From Arthrinium phaeospermum (Eukaryota; Ascomycota; Sordariomycetes; Amphisphaeriales; Apiosporaceae): a DNA stretch of 64,000 bases. Below the pieces are notes generated by a model that had not been told where the DNA came from, ran no database searches, and was given only the letters and a program-made list of their open reading frames with translations. Location of the stretch: positions 1,364,001 through 1,428,000 of the forward strand of contig QYRS01000001.1 of the NCBI GenBank assembly GCA_006503535.1. Direction: 5' to 3'. The position numbers and the translations under genes are program-made. Positions 45,901 through 57,008 of the stretch are shown piece after piece. Each line of letters starts with the position of its first letter. The stretch's first letter is position 1.

Positions 45901-46130
45901 TTGTGGCCTACCAGGCGAGACATCATGACGTTCGAAACAGTGAGCTTCTCCTTGAACTAATTGATCGAAGCATAATGGAAAAGAGGTCTCTGAAACAGAG
46001 CACCCAGAGAAGTGTCTCAGTTGAAATCTCACAAAGTCTAGTCGTCGTACTTTTTGCTGTCCTTCTCAATCTATTGGTCTACAGATTTGGGACTTGGGGG
46101 AATCTTGGTCTGAAGGGCTTCATGGTATAA
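42919..46130 (+). CDS. NACHT-domain STAND protein with helical N terminus and C-terminal membrane segment; frame change inside
   Basis: Exon 1 is 42919-43343; exon 2 starts at 43413. The N terminus (MDPLTALSLSCNILDLIERAV) is the common helical fungal STAND N-domain, followed by coiled-coil-like sequence to about 200. The NACHT domain has Walker A GKAGSGKST at 263-271 and Walker B CFLIDGLDEF at about 385-394, then CVTSRPLAEF as a sensor-like block. A FIHRAIPEVLQEYF box closes the post-NACHT region. The first frame stops at 45112-45114; a second frame, open from before 45045, runs to 46130 with compatible sequence (LLQHID-like ILQHIDKVL) and ends with a hydrophobic SLVVVLFAVLLNLLVYRF helix. Joining them needs one extra base or a very short intron around 45060-45115. 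The role is probably intracellular non-self or stress sensing; the ligand is unknown. No WD40, TPR or ankyrin array is seen. Confidence 0.78.
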
Positions 46131-46156
46131 TTGGAGTAATCGCTACGTTAGACTAG

Positions 46157-47876
46157 CTACGTGAAAGCCTTTGCACTCTCCGACCCCTTCCGGACCCAGA
46201 CCGACTGGTGATTGCACCACCCTTTGAGCCCATCCAGCCCCTGCTCGACGCCGACCCCGCTCTCCTTGAATCCGCCAAACGCCACATTGGGCGTGATCTC
46301 GAAGTGCGAGTTAACCCAGACCGTGCCCGCCTCCAGCTGCCGCGTCATGCGCTCCGCCCGCGCCGTATCCGCGCTCCAGACCGAGCCGCCTAGGCCCATC
46401 AGCGTCGCATTGGCGCGCCGAATCACGTCCTCCTCGTCGGACCACCTCAGCAGCGGCACGATGGGCCCGAACTGCTCCTCCGCCACGAGGCGCGAGTCCT
46501 CGGGCGGGTTGTCGACGACGGTGGGCGGGAGGAAGAAGCCTCCCTTGCCGTCCAGGGAGGGCGGGAGGTCGGCCTTGTACGCGACCTTCAACCCTTGCTG
46601 GGCGACCTCCTTGTACAGCGCCTGCAGCTTGCCGTACTGCATGCTGTTCTGCACCGGGCCCAGGGCCGCCTCGGCGTCGGTGGCGGGGCCGACTTTGAAG
46701 GTCTTGACGGCTTCGACGAAGGCGGCGAGGAAGGCGTCGTAGATGCTTTCGTGGACGTATACGCGTTTGACGGCGAGGCAGATTTGACCGCTGTTCACGT
46801 AAGAGAGGAAAGCGATCTGTATTACAAAGCCGTTAGCCAGTAGTTCCACTTGGTTGATCACGTCTTTTTCGTGATTGGGTGTGCTGGCAGATATCTTGTA
46901 TTCAAATGTGCAAGTAACTCACCTTGGGAACCGTCGTCGCCAGGTCAACATCCGGGCAGATAATAGCCGCATCGTTACCGCCGAGCTCAAGGGTAACGCG
47001 TTTGAGCTGAGCGCCACACGCAGCCATAACCTTCTTGCCCGTGGCGACGGAGCCCGTGAAGCTTATCTTGGCAACGCCCGGGTGCGAAGTGAACATGGGA
47101 CCCAGGTCCTCGCCGCCACTGAGCACCTGGAAGACACCCGGGGGGAAGATGCGGGCGCCGATCTCGCCCAACTTTAGGGCTGTGTAGGGACTGTACGGCG
47201 AAGGCTTCAGGATGAAGGTGTTGCCGACCAGGAGGGCAGCCGCGAGCTTGACGACGGCCAGGCCCATGGGGAAGTTCCAGGCCACGATGCCGACGCCGAC
47301 ACCGAGGGGTAGGTAACGTCGCACGACCTTTCTCTGCAGTGGTTTTCATTGGATTAGCCATGTGAACAGCCAGAGCCAATAGAGAAATAATTACCTCTTC
47401 AGTCTCCTCCACCAACTCCTCCTCGAGCCGCAACGGCACCATCTGCCGGATCAAGCTGCCGAGGTGAAATAGCTCGATCGCCTGGCCCTGCGGGGGCTTG
47501 CCGGTCTCCTTGCCCAGCAGCGGGCCGAGCCCCGCCTGGTTGGCCTCGATGGCGTCGGCGAACTGGAGCAGGTACCCCGCGCGGTCGTCCGTCGACCGCT
47601 CGCGCCACCCCACGAACGCAGCTTGGGCCGCCGCCACGGCGCGGTCGACGTCGGCCTGCGTCGAGACGGGCACCTCGGCCAGGGGCTGGCCCGTGCTGGG
47701 GTCCACGGCCCGGCGGGTCTCCGCCGTGCTGGTGAGCTCGTTGTCGATCACATTGCGGAAGGTATTCTGGCGGCGGGGAATGGGTTAGTCTGAGGAACGT
47801 TTCACCAAAAGGGTTCGCGGTACGGGACATAATCTACCTCGTAGTCGTCGAGCACCAAGTTCGAAGTTGCGGCCAT
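46157..47876 (-). CDS. NAD(P)-dependent aldehyde dehydrogenase
   Basis: Four exons (47876-47838, 47766-47395, 47333-46923, 46816-46157), 493 aa, phases closing. The catalytic set is complete: oxyanion Asn157 in AWNFP, general base Glu253 in TLELGGND, and nucleophile Cys287 in NSGQICLA. The motifs ILKPSPYSP, SFTGSVATGK, EEQFGPIVPLLRW and FGGFKESGVGVEQGLDG are also present. It oxidises aldehydes to acids using NAD(P)+, probably in the cytosol, since no organelle signal is visible. Its stop lies only 26 bases from the stop of the convergent NACHT gene. The substrate class cannot be decided. Confidence 0.94.
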
Positions 47877-49772
47877 CTTGTACAGCGGAGCAGGGGTCTT
47901 CAATCAAATGGGAAACTGATTACTGTATGATTGAATACCAGAGAAGACGCGAAAACACAACAAGATTGGAATCAGCAGATATATGTTCGGATACCTGCAG
48001 GCAAGGGATGCGGCGCAGCACACGGAGGCCGGAACAATTGACACGGAGCACCTGGTTAAACTGGATTTCATCCAGACTTGGCGTGTGCGACAACTCACGG
48101 CCACAGGGGGGTCTAATTGGCCATCGCAATCGATCGGTCTTACTCAGAAATCCACAATGAAGCCTATTTTGCGCGGGGTCGACGCCCCCCTCCGAGGTCA
48201 TCGCAAGGGGCCAATACGACAGCTGTCACCACGTTGCTAATTGTACTAGTCTGTCCTATCCCTTCGGTTGTCCAACACGGTAGATTCCGTCGTCTTGGGA
48301 AGAGGGGTGAATGAGTCCTTAGCTTGTTGTAAAACCGGTAGATAAGTAGCCACTGCAGTTCAGGAACCCATGCAATCAGAGAAAGGTTGCATTGGGGCTG
48401 CCTGTTATCTGGGACTCTAGGGCTCTGTGGCCTCGGACCGCGTTGAAGATCCTGGGGCTGTTGCAGAGAATGCAGGAACCGCCGCCACAGCGGGTGGCGC
48501 CCGTCGCATAAGGCCCATCCCATGGGGCGAACGCCCATCTGGGAAGTCTACGTACCGGGCGGGGCCGTTCCTCTCCTCATGGTGACCTTGGGAGTCACCG
48601 GGGACGGCGGACGACACGCTGTTTGCCCAATGCTGGGTAAAGTAGGTGCCTCCGGGCGACGAGGTGGAAGAGGCAGGCGATTGTTGTGAAGTGATTCGTG
48701 AGATCCAGGCCCCATTTCTCTTTTCCTGCTCCATCAAACCTCGAAACCGTTCGTCTCGCAAGGGTGAGGGATGCCCGATGAGCAAACACCCACCCGTAGG
48801 GGATGAAGTTCTCCCTGCAGAGACCCACTGCAAGGTTGGGCCACATTGGTGCCATGGATAAGAAGTGTGGCAACGTAAGCGCGTGCCTGTGATTTGATTG
48901 GACTGGGCCACTCTGCTCGCCAGATACAAGTACAGGCGCAGTAAGCCTTCTCGTATCCGGATAAGCCTGTTGGATGCCGGTACCTCAATCAATCACCTGA
49001 TTCGAGATACAAGCGCAATTGACCTTTGACAGAGTCCCCCTGTTGGGATGGAAACACCTTTTCGTGTACAATCTTTCCGTGTCGTTCATCCTACCATAGT
49101 GCTTTTGGGATAGAAGCCTTATCTACTGCTGCGAGAGGACGGGGACAGACCTAGAAGTTCTAGACATGATCTGTCTCATCTGGGGGCCTCCCGCAACCAT
49201 AATCGTCCTTGCTCAAGTCGTATTTGCTAGTCAAGGAGGATATCAAGATGTGGCGGAAACGACTAATTACCCTCGAAGAATCACCGTTGAGAACCATCAA
49301 GAAGACCGTACCAACAACTATGAGCTCGGCAGTCCTTGATTTGGCGATGATTGATACCCGATATAGCGTCGTCAGGGTTATCAGCTAGAGGCTGGTCGTA
49401 ATGATTTGATCACCTTCTATCCTTCGAGGTTTGGATGAAGTCCAGCCTTTAATACAATTTACATAACCGTACATCGTAGTGTAAATTCCAAGCTCTTTTG
49501 GGGGCCTGAGGCTCAGCTTGCCAGTTTGTTTGACCGGAGGATCTCAATCCATGCTTGCATTGCACGCATGGCCCCAGGCATATCCTCCGAACCAACTGCA
49601 CTTTCCTGTCCCTTAAAAACCCTTACGTTTTCGGGATGCTAATTTCCTTCACCATTTCCTCTACATCAAGTTTATCCTATCTGCAATATTCCGGCGAATT
49701 ACTCAACTGTCAACATATTTTAACCATAGTATTTGACGTTTCCAATCGAATCGCCAAGTCAGCGGCACAGCA
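47877..49772. other. Intergenic region, no gene recognised
   Basis: About 1.9 kb. Several overlapping ORFs of 60-190 residues lie on both strands between 48100 and 49000, but none shows a conserved motif, codon pattern or splice structure. They are treated as chance. Promoters of the ALDH and of the small membrane protein are expected at the ends. Confidence 0.45.
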
Positions 49773-50276
49773 ATGAACCCCAACTCGAAAAACACAGCAT
49801 GTTTCTCAACCAAGGAGAAGGAAGCTTCGACGAGCCATGATGGCCCAAATGGTATGCCCTGTCCCAAACGCCCCATCAGCCAGCCCCCCGTGTGCATGTC
49901 ATGTCAGCATCGACTAACCATGGGTGTTTTGCGGCGGACAGGACAAACCCCGGAACCGCCACCGTCCGCCGCCCAGCTCGACGACCGGAAGGGAAAGCTC
50001 AGCATTTTCACGGATCACCTCCTACCAATTAATATGTACAGTATGGCAGACTGTTACTACGAGATATACCGTGATTTTGAGGGTTGGAGGGATCTTTCCT
50101 GGTTCCAAGTTTTCGTGCTGCTGCTTGCGCCGTTCTTCATTGTTTATTGTGTTGTAACAGTAAACATGACTGTGCAGCGGGATCTCCGGTGGTTTCGGAA
50201 ACTGCTTACGTCTTGGCGAGGGCGGCAGTCGTCCGCAGGAGCTGCAGGGGAAGCGAATTCGCACGATGCCTGCTAA
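49773..50276 (+). CDS. Hypothetical small single-pass membrane protein
   Basis: The frame is open throughout (167 aa). A good intron (GTATGC donor at 49852, CTAAC branch near 49916, AG at 49940-49941) would remove 90 nt in frame and leave 137 aa, the more likely form. Both variants share one hydrophobic helix (SWFQVFVLLLAPFFIVYCVV) flanked by charged residues, with a basic segment after it (QRDLRWFRKLLTSWRGR). No family is recognised. The N-terminal half is Ser/Pro-rich and looks disordered. Confidence 0.5.
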   Translation: MNPNSKNTACFSTKEKEASTSHDGPNGMPCPKRPISQPPVCMSCQHRLTMGVLRRTGQTPEPPPSAAQLDDRKGKLSIFTDHLLPINMYSMADCYYEIYRDFEGWRDLSWFQVFVLLLAPFFIVYCVVTVNMTVQRDLRWFRKLLTSWRGRQSSAGAAGEANSHDAC

Positions 50277-50982
50277 TAGTTGGGAAACCAGAGCAGTGTC
50301 CGTGTGCATAGCTAGGTTTTCTGTCATACCATGCAAGTATTATGAAGGTGTTTGATATTAACGCCGTGTCCGCATTTCAACCCCAGTCTCCCAAGGAAAC
50401 TGCACCAGTGCTCAAATCCCTTGTCAATTCTGATGTTCGATATTATTCCACGATATATGCAAGGTAGCTCGGTCTCTTAGAAAAGCGACCAATTTGATGA
50501 CTACAACCCTGAATCACCTGGCAGCTGGCCCACGAATACTTGCTGCTCTGGGTCATCTGGCTCAGCTCCAGATTGCACCGTCATGAGTACTGATTTAGTC
50601 GACCAAAAGCTTATGTCTGTTTAGTTGGAATGATGAGGCGCAATAGCTGCTGCAGAATAGCAGGCAATGGGATAAATTGTCGAGGTTTAAATTTTCATTC
50701 GTAGGTAATGATTGATTGTCAAGCTGGCCTGACAGAATTGTGATTTTGTCGTGATGCAGTTTGGGAAGGTGCTTTAGAGCCAGCAATGGCTACTTCCCTA
50801 ACTTGTTTTTCTCTACGTGTTTGAAACCGATTCCCCTCTTTCCTTGAAATTTACCGATGGCACAACAGATCCACCAATATACACATCACGCAAGCTGGCA
50901 CATTTCATCTTGACCAAAACCTCCACCCAAACAGCAAGCCTACCACCGCCACACGAAAGACACATGCAAACGCCTTGCCATC
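50277..50982. other. Intergenic region upstream of second 2EXR gene
   Basis: About 700 bases, AT-rich, changing to a C/A-rich leader in the last 80 bases before the ATG at 50983. No ORF of note. Confidence 0.5.
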
Positions 50983-51766
50983 ATGGCCTCGGATGACTTT
51001 CCCCTATTCCTGCGTCTCCCAAAGGAGATCCAGCACATGATTTTGAGTAATTCGCAGATGATTCGAAGGCTAGCCAAGAGCGGCATTCACTAACCAAAAC
51101 TTCTTTCTGTAGTGGAAGATTGCGGTAGTCGAGGAGAACAAGGGCCGGATGCTATGCCTCCACGAGGATACCCACCGCGTGATTCCGACCAAGTCTCGTC
51201 TACTGGCACCGTCCCCGGTATTCAGCGCCAGCAAGGAAAGCCGGGTCATTGCCATGATGGTCTACTCTACCCCTCTCACCATCTTCAAACGCTCCATGGC
51301 CTTGACCAACGACGATTTTCGGTCCAGATCCCAGGCAGTTGGCAACATTCGCATCAGCTGGGAACATGACATCTTTCTGCTAGGATTTGGTTATCGCATC
51401 TTCTGCGACTGTCCGGCTAATTGGATCAGCAACAGATTCGCATCGAACAGCCTAACGAGCAATGATATAAAGAACATCACCAATGTAATCGAGTGTCAGG
51501 GTCCCTTTCCGTATGAACAAGGTCCAACGGAAACGTTCTTCGACGAAACGGAGTTCGCAGGAGTGAAAACCTATTACCGGATCCAAACAGCCCTTAATAT
51601 ATCGGATTTCTTTATCGGCAAGACCTATCTAAGAGGAGACTTTGACAGATTGGATGAAAGTACTATCGAGAATTTTCACCATGGCTGGTACACGGATCGA
51701 ATAGTCGGTCCCATGAGCCTGAACAGCTCGCAACACCCGAAGGACGGCCAAGAAGAAGAGGCTTGA
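50983..51766 (+). CDS. 2EXR-domain protein, splice phase unresolved
   Basis: An ATG at 50983 begins MASDDFPLFLRLPKEIQHMI, the diagnostic N-terminal 2EXR box. A GT donor at 51047 and a strong polypyrimidine-AG at 51111-51112 suggest one intron. After it the frame running to 51766 encodes KIAVVEENKGR and then RLLAPSPVFSASKESRVIAMMVY, the second 2EXR signature with its ESR box. The exon-1 and exon-2 phases differ by one base, so the obvious splice does not keep the frame. A one-base indel in exon 1 (for example the TTTT run at 51041-51044) or an unusual splice site is implied. Function unknown; a second 2EXR gene lies about 10 kb to the left. Confidence 0.65.
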
Positions 51767-52205
51767 GCATATCATGATCAATGGGGCTAAATCAGAGGAA
51801 AGGGCATTTGAGCTTGGGTTTGATTTCAGATTGGCTTTGGAAGCAAGCCAACACACATACGAAGCCACGCATGCAATCATGTGCACAAGCGATTAGTCGG
51901 GATGACTGACAGGGCTGTAACTAGCATAGAGCAGGGAATCAACATCAGGGCACCTTGGAGGCCATAATGATATGGCGAAAAGAGTTGATGTCTCGTAAAA
52001 TGATCATTACCGCGTTGAGTATTGATTATCTAAACTGAGCAGACCAAATCTTCACCTGACCAGTTGTATCGCACAGCACACGCCAGTCCATTGCAACTAA
52101 CAAATACAAGACATCAATCACTTGTAGCAAATCGTGTTCTTCCCGCCAGCATTCAACTTCAACATCCTCCTTCCAATGTAGTGGCATGCAGTCCACCCTC
52201 CCCTA
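51767..52205. other. Convergent intergenic region
   Basis: About 440 bases between the stops of the 2EXR gene and the Thr-rich protein. It contains only 3' flanking sequence as far as can be seen. Confidence 0.5.
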
Positions 52206-52532
52206 TTAAACCAAGATTTCCAAGGCCACGACCCCAAGCCCCACGAGCCCCGCCGCGCCGCCCAGCCCATCCATCCCCATGACGCCCATCGTCGCAGCCG
52301 CGCCCTTCGAAGCGGACGTCGAGGTCGCCTGCGTCTTCGTCTCCGTCGACGTGGTGGTACCGGTGCCAGTGGTGGGGGTAGTGGCGACGGTGTTGGTGCT
52401 GGTGGTGCTGGTGGTAGCGGTGGTGGTGGTCGTGCCACTGCCATCGGCAGCAACGAGGGTGCTACCCATGGCCGACGCCAAGGCGAGGGACAGGGTGATG
52501 GTGGTGGCGATGGTGGTGGGTAGGGCGACCAT
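52206..52532 (-). CDS. Small Thr-rich secreted, probably GPI-anchored protein
   Basis: Single exon, 108 aa. An N-terminal signal peptide (MVALPTTIATTITLSLALASAMG) is followed by about 45 residues made almost wholly of Thr with Ser, Gly and Ala, ideal for O-mannosylation. A hydrophobic C-terminal tail (GAAGLVGLGVVALEILV) preceded by small residues fits a GPI signal. No cysteine-rich or catalytic domain is present. The likely role is a cell-wall mannoprotein. The coding strand is low complexity (ACC/ACT repeats), which lowers certainty, but the tripartite layout supports a real gene. Confidence 0.65.
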   Translation of the reverse strand: MVALPTTIATTITLSLALASAMGSTLVAADGSGTTTTTATTSTTSTNTVATTPTTGTGTTTSTETKTQATSTSASKGAAATMGVMGMDGLGGAAGLVGLGVVALEILV

Positions 52533-53349
52533 CTTTGGGTTTGGGTTTCCCTTGGGTTCTTCTTTGGAGGCAAGGTTCTTCTGGTTTCAAGTTCTTAAGA
52601 ATGCTGGAAACTATTGCGGACAAGGTTGGACGACTGAGGGGATCGTAGTGTGTTTGGTAGGTTTCGAGTAAAGGAAGTTTTTCTTGCACGTGTGCTTGAG
52701 GATGGAAACCTCACCTGGGTGAGACGGGGGCTTAAGTACGATTGGCTTTTGGCTGTACCAAGGAGAGGCAGAGGCTGTAATTTTATGGAGTTTGCTCAAG
52801 GCGTCCGAAGGGAGGCAATCTATTTCGGTCAGGCTGTTTGTCTTGCTTGCTTCTCGCTTCTCCGGGACGGGCAGGGAGGAGAGCTGATATGCAAACCAGT
52901 TGCTACGGACTGCGTGATACACACCTTGCTGACTCCCAACCTCCCTGGCGGCTTGGCTGGGTGCATATTGTCCAGATCAGCTGTTTCAGAATGGAGTAAC
53001 ACGTGTGATACTCTTTGAAGGGCGCAAACATGCGGCCAGAGGTGATACATAGCCAAACATGCGGAGGTGGAAATGGAATTTTCGTCAAAAGATCAACGGT
53101 AACATGTATGCTTGCTTGGCTCAGCCCGTCATGGCTAGTAGCACGAGTAGTGCACACCACATGAAGTCCTAGATGTTCCCTCGAACACAAGCGAATCAAA
53201 TTCACGACGTATGTTTACCAGCAGTTTGCCCCGTGTTGTGGTGCTACATGTCCCCCTCGAAGTATTCTGCCTACAGAAAGCTTCCGCAAAGTCCGACCTC
53301 CCACAACCTGATCCGACATTAAATTTATGCATGTCTCCGACCTGGATGA
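52533..53349. other. Intergenic region between Thr-rich protein and flavin monooxygenase
   Basis: About 820 bases with short unrelated ORFs only; it holds the promoter of the Thr-rich protein gene and the 3' end of the monooxygenase gene. Confidence 0.5.
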
Positions 53350-54697
53350 TCAATCTGACTGTGTCGCCGCCTGTTGTTGCCTTGCCACCCAGTCCTCTGC
53401 ACCATGGTAGTCGCAGTTGTACCTCATAAACTGAGCGGGGTCGAGTGTCACCTTGTTCGACAACTTGCTGTCGGTGGCCGGCCTGGCCTGCTGACGGGAG
53501 TACAGCTGAATCAGGCTCGCCCGGTCGTACCGCGCCGCCAGCACCCTCTGCAGCGCCGCCCCCACCTCTCCAGTGCTCGGTCTACCACGGCCACCGACGT
53601 CCCGCAGAAACGCCTGCAGCGCCTCGGCGTCCTCCACACTCTGCGACGCCCCCTGCCCCTGCGTCGGCAGCATGGCGTGCGCCGCGTCGCCCACCAGGAG
53701 GGCGCGCCCCCTGGTCCAGGTGGGCAGCGGGTCGATGTCGCGCAGCTGCCAGAGCGCGATATCGGGCGCCTGCGCGAAGATGGCGCGCAGCCAGCCGGGA
53801 AAATCGGCGTAGCTCTCCATCAGCTTCTGCTGCGAGCCGGCCTCGACCCACGACGCCGTCGACGATGCCTCGTGCATCTTCTCGTCGGGCACCAGCGCCA
53901 CCACGCCGAAGACTTTCCCGCCGCGGCCGGGGCCCATGATGACGCGCTTGTCGTGGCCCATGATCATGGTGGTCGAGCCCTCGGCGGAGGCGCCGCTAGT
54001 GTCGATCAGGTTGTCGGGTAGGTCTAGGTTCTTGAGGTTCTCAATCGGGATCAGCAGTCGGTAGGCGGAGATGCCCGTGGGTATCGCGCTTCGCTCCTCG
54101 CCCAGAACCGCGGTTCGGATCGCGGAGTGGATGCCGTCGGCCCCTATGATCAGATCCGCCTCGAGCGTCTCACCGCTCTGCAGCGTCACCGTCCCAGCAT
54201 CGGGGTCGCAGCCGGCCACGGCGCTCGCAGTCCTGATCATCGCGGGTTTTCCTGGCAAGTCGGGGCTCGTAGCTGCGTCGAGCAGGCCCTTGTGCAGGTC
54301 CTGTCGGTGGTACAGCATGCGGTCGGCGCCGAACATTTCCGTCTCCAGCCGCATCTCGCGCACCATCTTGCCCTCGAGGTTGAAGATGCGGAACGCGCGG
54401 TCGGGCATCGGTTCGGCCTGCTCGATGAATTGGTCGATGCCCCATTTCGAGACAATTTTCGTGGCATTGGGCTGGAGCGAGATGAGGGCGCCGACTTCGC
54501 CCAGCATGCGCGAGCGCTCGAGGACGGTGATTTTGCGGTTCGGCGCTCTGAGAGCAATTGCCTACAGGGTGGTGCTTGTTAGTGGGGTCCATCAGGTACA
54601 GCACAAGTGCGTGGGAGACAGGGGAGCTAACCGTTGCAAGACCGGCAATGCCTCCACCCGCTATGATGATTCTGAACTCTTCAGTGACGCTGCCCAT
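53350..54697 (-). CDS. FAD-dependent monooxygenase (salicylate hydroxylase-like)
   Basis: Two exons (54697-54632, 54561-53350), 425 aa, phases closing. The dinucleotide fold is at the N terminus (FRIIIAGGGIAGLATAIAL, spanning the intron), with the ADLIIGADGIHS motif in the middle and the FAD-ribityl motif GDAAHAMLPTQGQGASQSVEDAEAL near residues 315-340. This is the class A aromatic hydroxylase layout. Members hydroxylate or decarboxylate-hydroxylate aromatic acids with NAD(P)H and O2; the substrate is unknown. No membrane segment is visible. It lies next to, and on the same strand as, the DAO-type flavoenzyme, suggesting a small catabolic unit. Confidence 0.9.
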
Positions 54698-55078
54698 GTT
54701 GTCTTTTTGTCCTGGAATGGTTCTTAGATCAATTACAATTACATTTCACGTATCTTGTACAATTCCCTGTTGAAAATTCAAGTATCGTTGGAATTTCACT
54801 CCATCGTGGTAGCCGGAGTCAACCGAGCACAGTAGCAATCTACCTCCTTGTTGCCCCTCCTCCTCCCCCCCCCCACTTGTCCCGGTCTCAAACGAACCGA
54901 GTTCAGGTCGTCCCCGACGTGGGGTACCCCAGATTCTTCGGAAGACCCGCGATCCAGTAGCCCACAGAGGCCTGCATGCACAAGGGCTCTCTCTTTATCT
55001 CATCTCGGATCAATGATCCACTCTATCTGATCATGGGAGGCAGTCTTGGTTATGTGGGTTCTAGAGCCAAGTAGGTAC
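54698..55078. other. Intergenic region between the two flavoenzymes
   Basis: About 380 bases: promoter of the monooxygenase and 3' UTR of the DAO-type gene. It includes a short C-rich tract near 54860-54875. Nothing else is seen. Confidence 0.5.
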
Positions 55079-56583
55079 TCAAGACTCCTCCAACCGCATG
55101 TGCAGTGCTCCCCGAAATGCCTGCTTGAGTCTGTTCTCCTTTACCCGAAATGCCTCGGGAAACCACTGCTTCAACTCCTCATCGTCCCTGCCCTCAATCA
55201 TCGCTGTCACTGCCTTGGCACACATCCAACATAGAACCATGCCATGACCCTGGAAGCTTGCCGCCATCCACAAATTCTCGACACCGGGGACGGCCCCAAC
55301 AAACGGACAGCCGTCTGGGCTGTACCCCATGATCCCAGTCCACGCGCGACGGATGCGCCCGTCGGGATGATCCTTGCCCCAATTGTCGCCAAAGTAGTCC
55401 GGAAGGCATTCGCGCAGGCTCTCCGCTATCACCCCGTTGAAGCCCGTGTCGTCAGTCGTCCCGTACTCGGACGCGCCGCCGTCGGAAAGGTTGTGCAGAC
55501 CGCCGCCGATGACGATGTCGCCCTCGAAGTGGGATCCGGGTGGGCGCGGGATCATGTAGTCGTACGAGTCGCCGTGTATGAAGCTGTAAGTGACCGGTAG
55601 ACCATTGGGCGGCATGTTCTGCCCGGGCCGCTGGGCGGTGACATGTCCGCGGAGCGGGACGATGACGCCCTGGAATTGGTCCAGTAGATGTGCTGTGTAG
55701 CCGTTCGTAGCAAGTACAAGCTTCCGTGCCGTGATCGCGCCACGTTCCGTCTCAAGCCTCCAATTGTTGTTTTCACCATCCGCTATCTTCTCGAGGTTGA
55801 GGACCGGCGTATTGGTCTGGAGATTGAGCCCCCGCTCCAGACACAGCTTCAGGATCCCGATGACAAGCCGGTAGGAGCTCATGCTTCCCGCCTCGTAGGC
55901 GACCCCGCCCGCGATGTCCTCATCCCCACCCTTGCTGCAGTAGAACTGGTCGCGCACCTGGTCGGCGGTGTGGAGGACGTACTCGGACGCCGCGTGCTCC
56001 GGCATGGCGTCGCGCATCGCCTGCACGGCGCGCTGGTCCTCCTCCCACTGCGTGGCGTCGTAGACGATGTCCACCGTCTCGCACGGGTGCGAGTCGCAGT
56101 CAATCGCGTGCTCGCGGGCGAAGGCATGCAGGGCACGGATGTTGGCGAGCTCCAGCTTGGCGATCTTCACGGCCTCGTCGATGCCATGCTCTTTGGCGTG
56201 GTGCAAGAACGTACGGTACGAGGCTGCCTTGGTGTGGCCGCCTACGGTTTTGTCAGTTGTCTGAGGGGCATCAAACGCGAGGAGCTTGGGCCTGGGCGCA
56301 GGGAGGAGGTGGCTAGCTCACCATTGCGACCTGTAGCTCCTGAACAGGCCTGTCGCGCCTCGAGCATGACAATGCTGCGAGGTTTCTCGTGATCGGCATT
56401 TTGGAGCAAGTTCCAGGCGATAGCGGCGCCGGTAATGCCACTGCCAATGATGACCAGGTCGGCGGATTCCGGCAGGCTCACAGTCGTGCGGAGATCGGCA
56501 ATGTCGGCTGGGGGGTCTTGCCAGTAACTCTGCGTGGGATTGTCGCGGGGCAGCGTGACAGGCCTCGATGCGTTTTCTTCCAT
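55079..56583 (-). CDS. FAD-dependent oxidoreductase of the DAO family
   Basis: Two exons (56583-56322, 56241-55079), 474 aa, phases closing. The N-terminal part contains the FAD-binding Rossmann motif ADLVIIGSGITGAAIAWNLL, then the LEARQACSGATGRNGGHTKAA box, which crosses the intron and is characteristic of DAO-type (YgaF/gamma-glutamylputrescine-oxidase-like) enzymes. Near the C terminus are the GIMGYSPDGCPFVGAVPG strand and the ASFQGHGMVLCWMCAKAV helix. It should oxidise an amine or amino acid with FAD, giving H2O2. No peroxisomal tail signal is seen (it ends RLEES). Confidence 0.9.
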
Positions 56584-57008
56584 GCTGAAACAAACTGGCC
56601 AAAGAGGCTTGCTTCTAAGAAAAAGTGATACGTCGACTGGTCGAAGATCAGATGAAGCAGGTAGGTTGGTTGGTGTTGGGACAATTGCTGCTGCACCCCG
56701 CAAACTTCAGCACCAGCGATAGGTGCCCGACAATGCAGCTGTGAGACATTGCACCATGCACAAAACCTGGCTGCAACAACACGAACAACGACGTCATATG
56801 CTCTCCACGATGAAAATGGTAATATCTGTAGTAGTGATAGATGAATTGATCTGTAGAAGGAAAATAACTAATGCTACCCGACAAGAGCAAAAAGTAAAAA
56901 ACAAAAGCCAAAATAAAAAGCACCAACGCAATCACATCCATCCGTTTGCTTGCTAATCCTGCGCGTTCCGGACGCCTTCCGTTACCCTTACGCCACGGCC
57001 CTCTGCGC
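56584..57008. other. Intergenic region upstream of the DAO-type gene
   Basis: About 425 bases with the DAO promoter and the 3' flank of the next gene. It includes an A-rich stretch around 56880-56935. No gene is seen. Confidence 0.5.

Noticed and set aside
48164..48992. ORFs up to 191 residues on the minus strand
   Set aside because: No motif; overlapping frames open on both strands; composition is that of random GC-moderate DNA.
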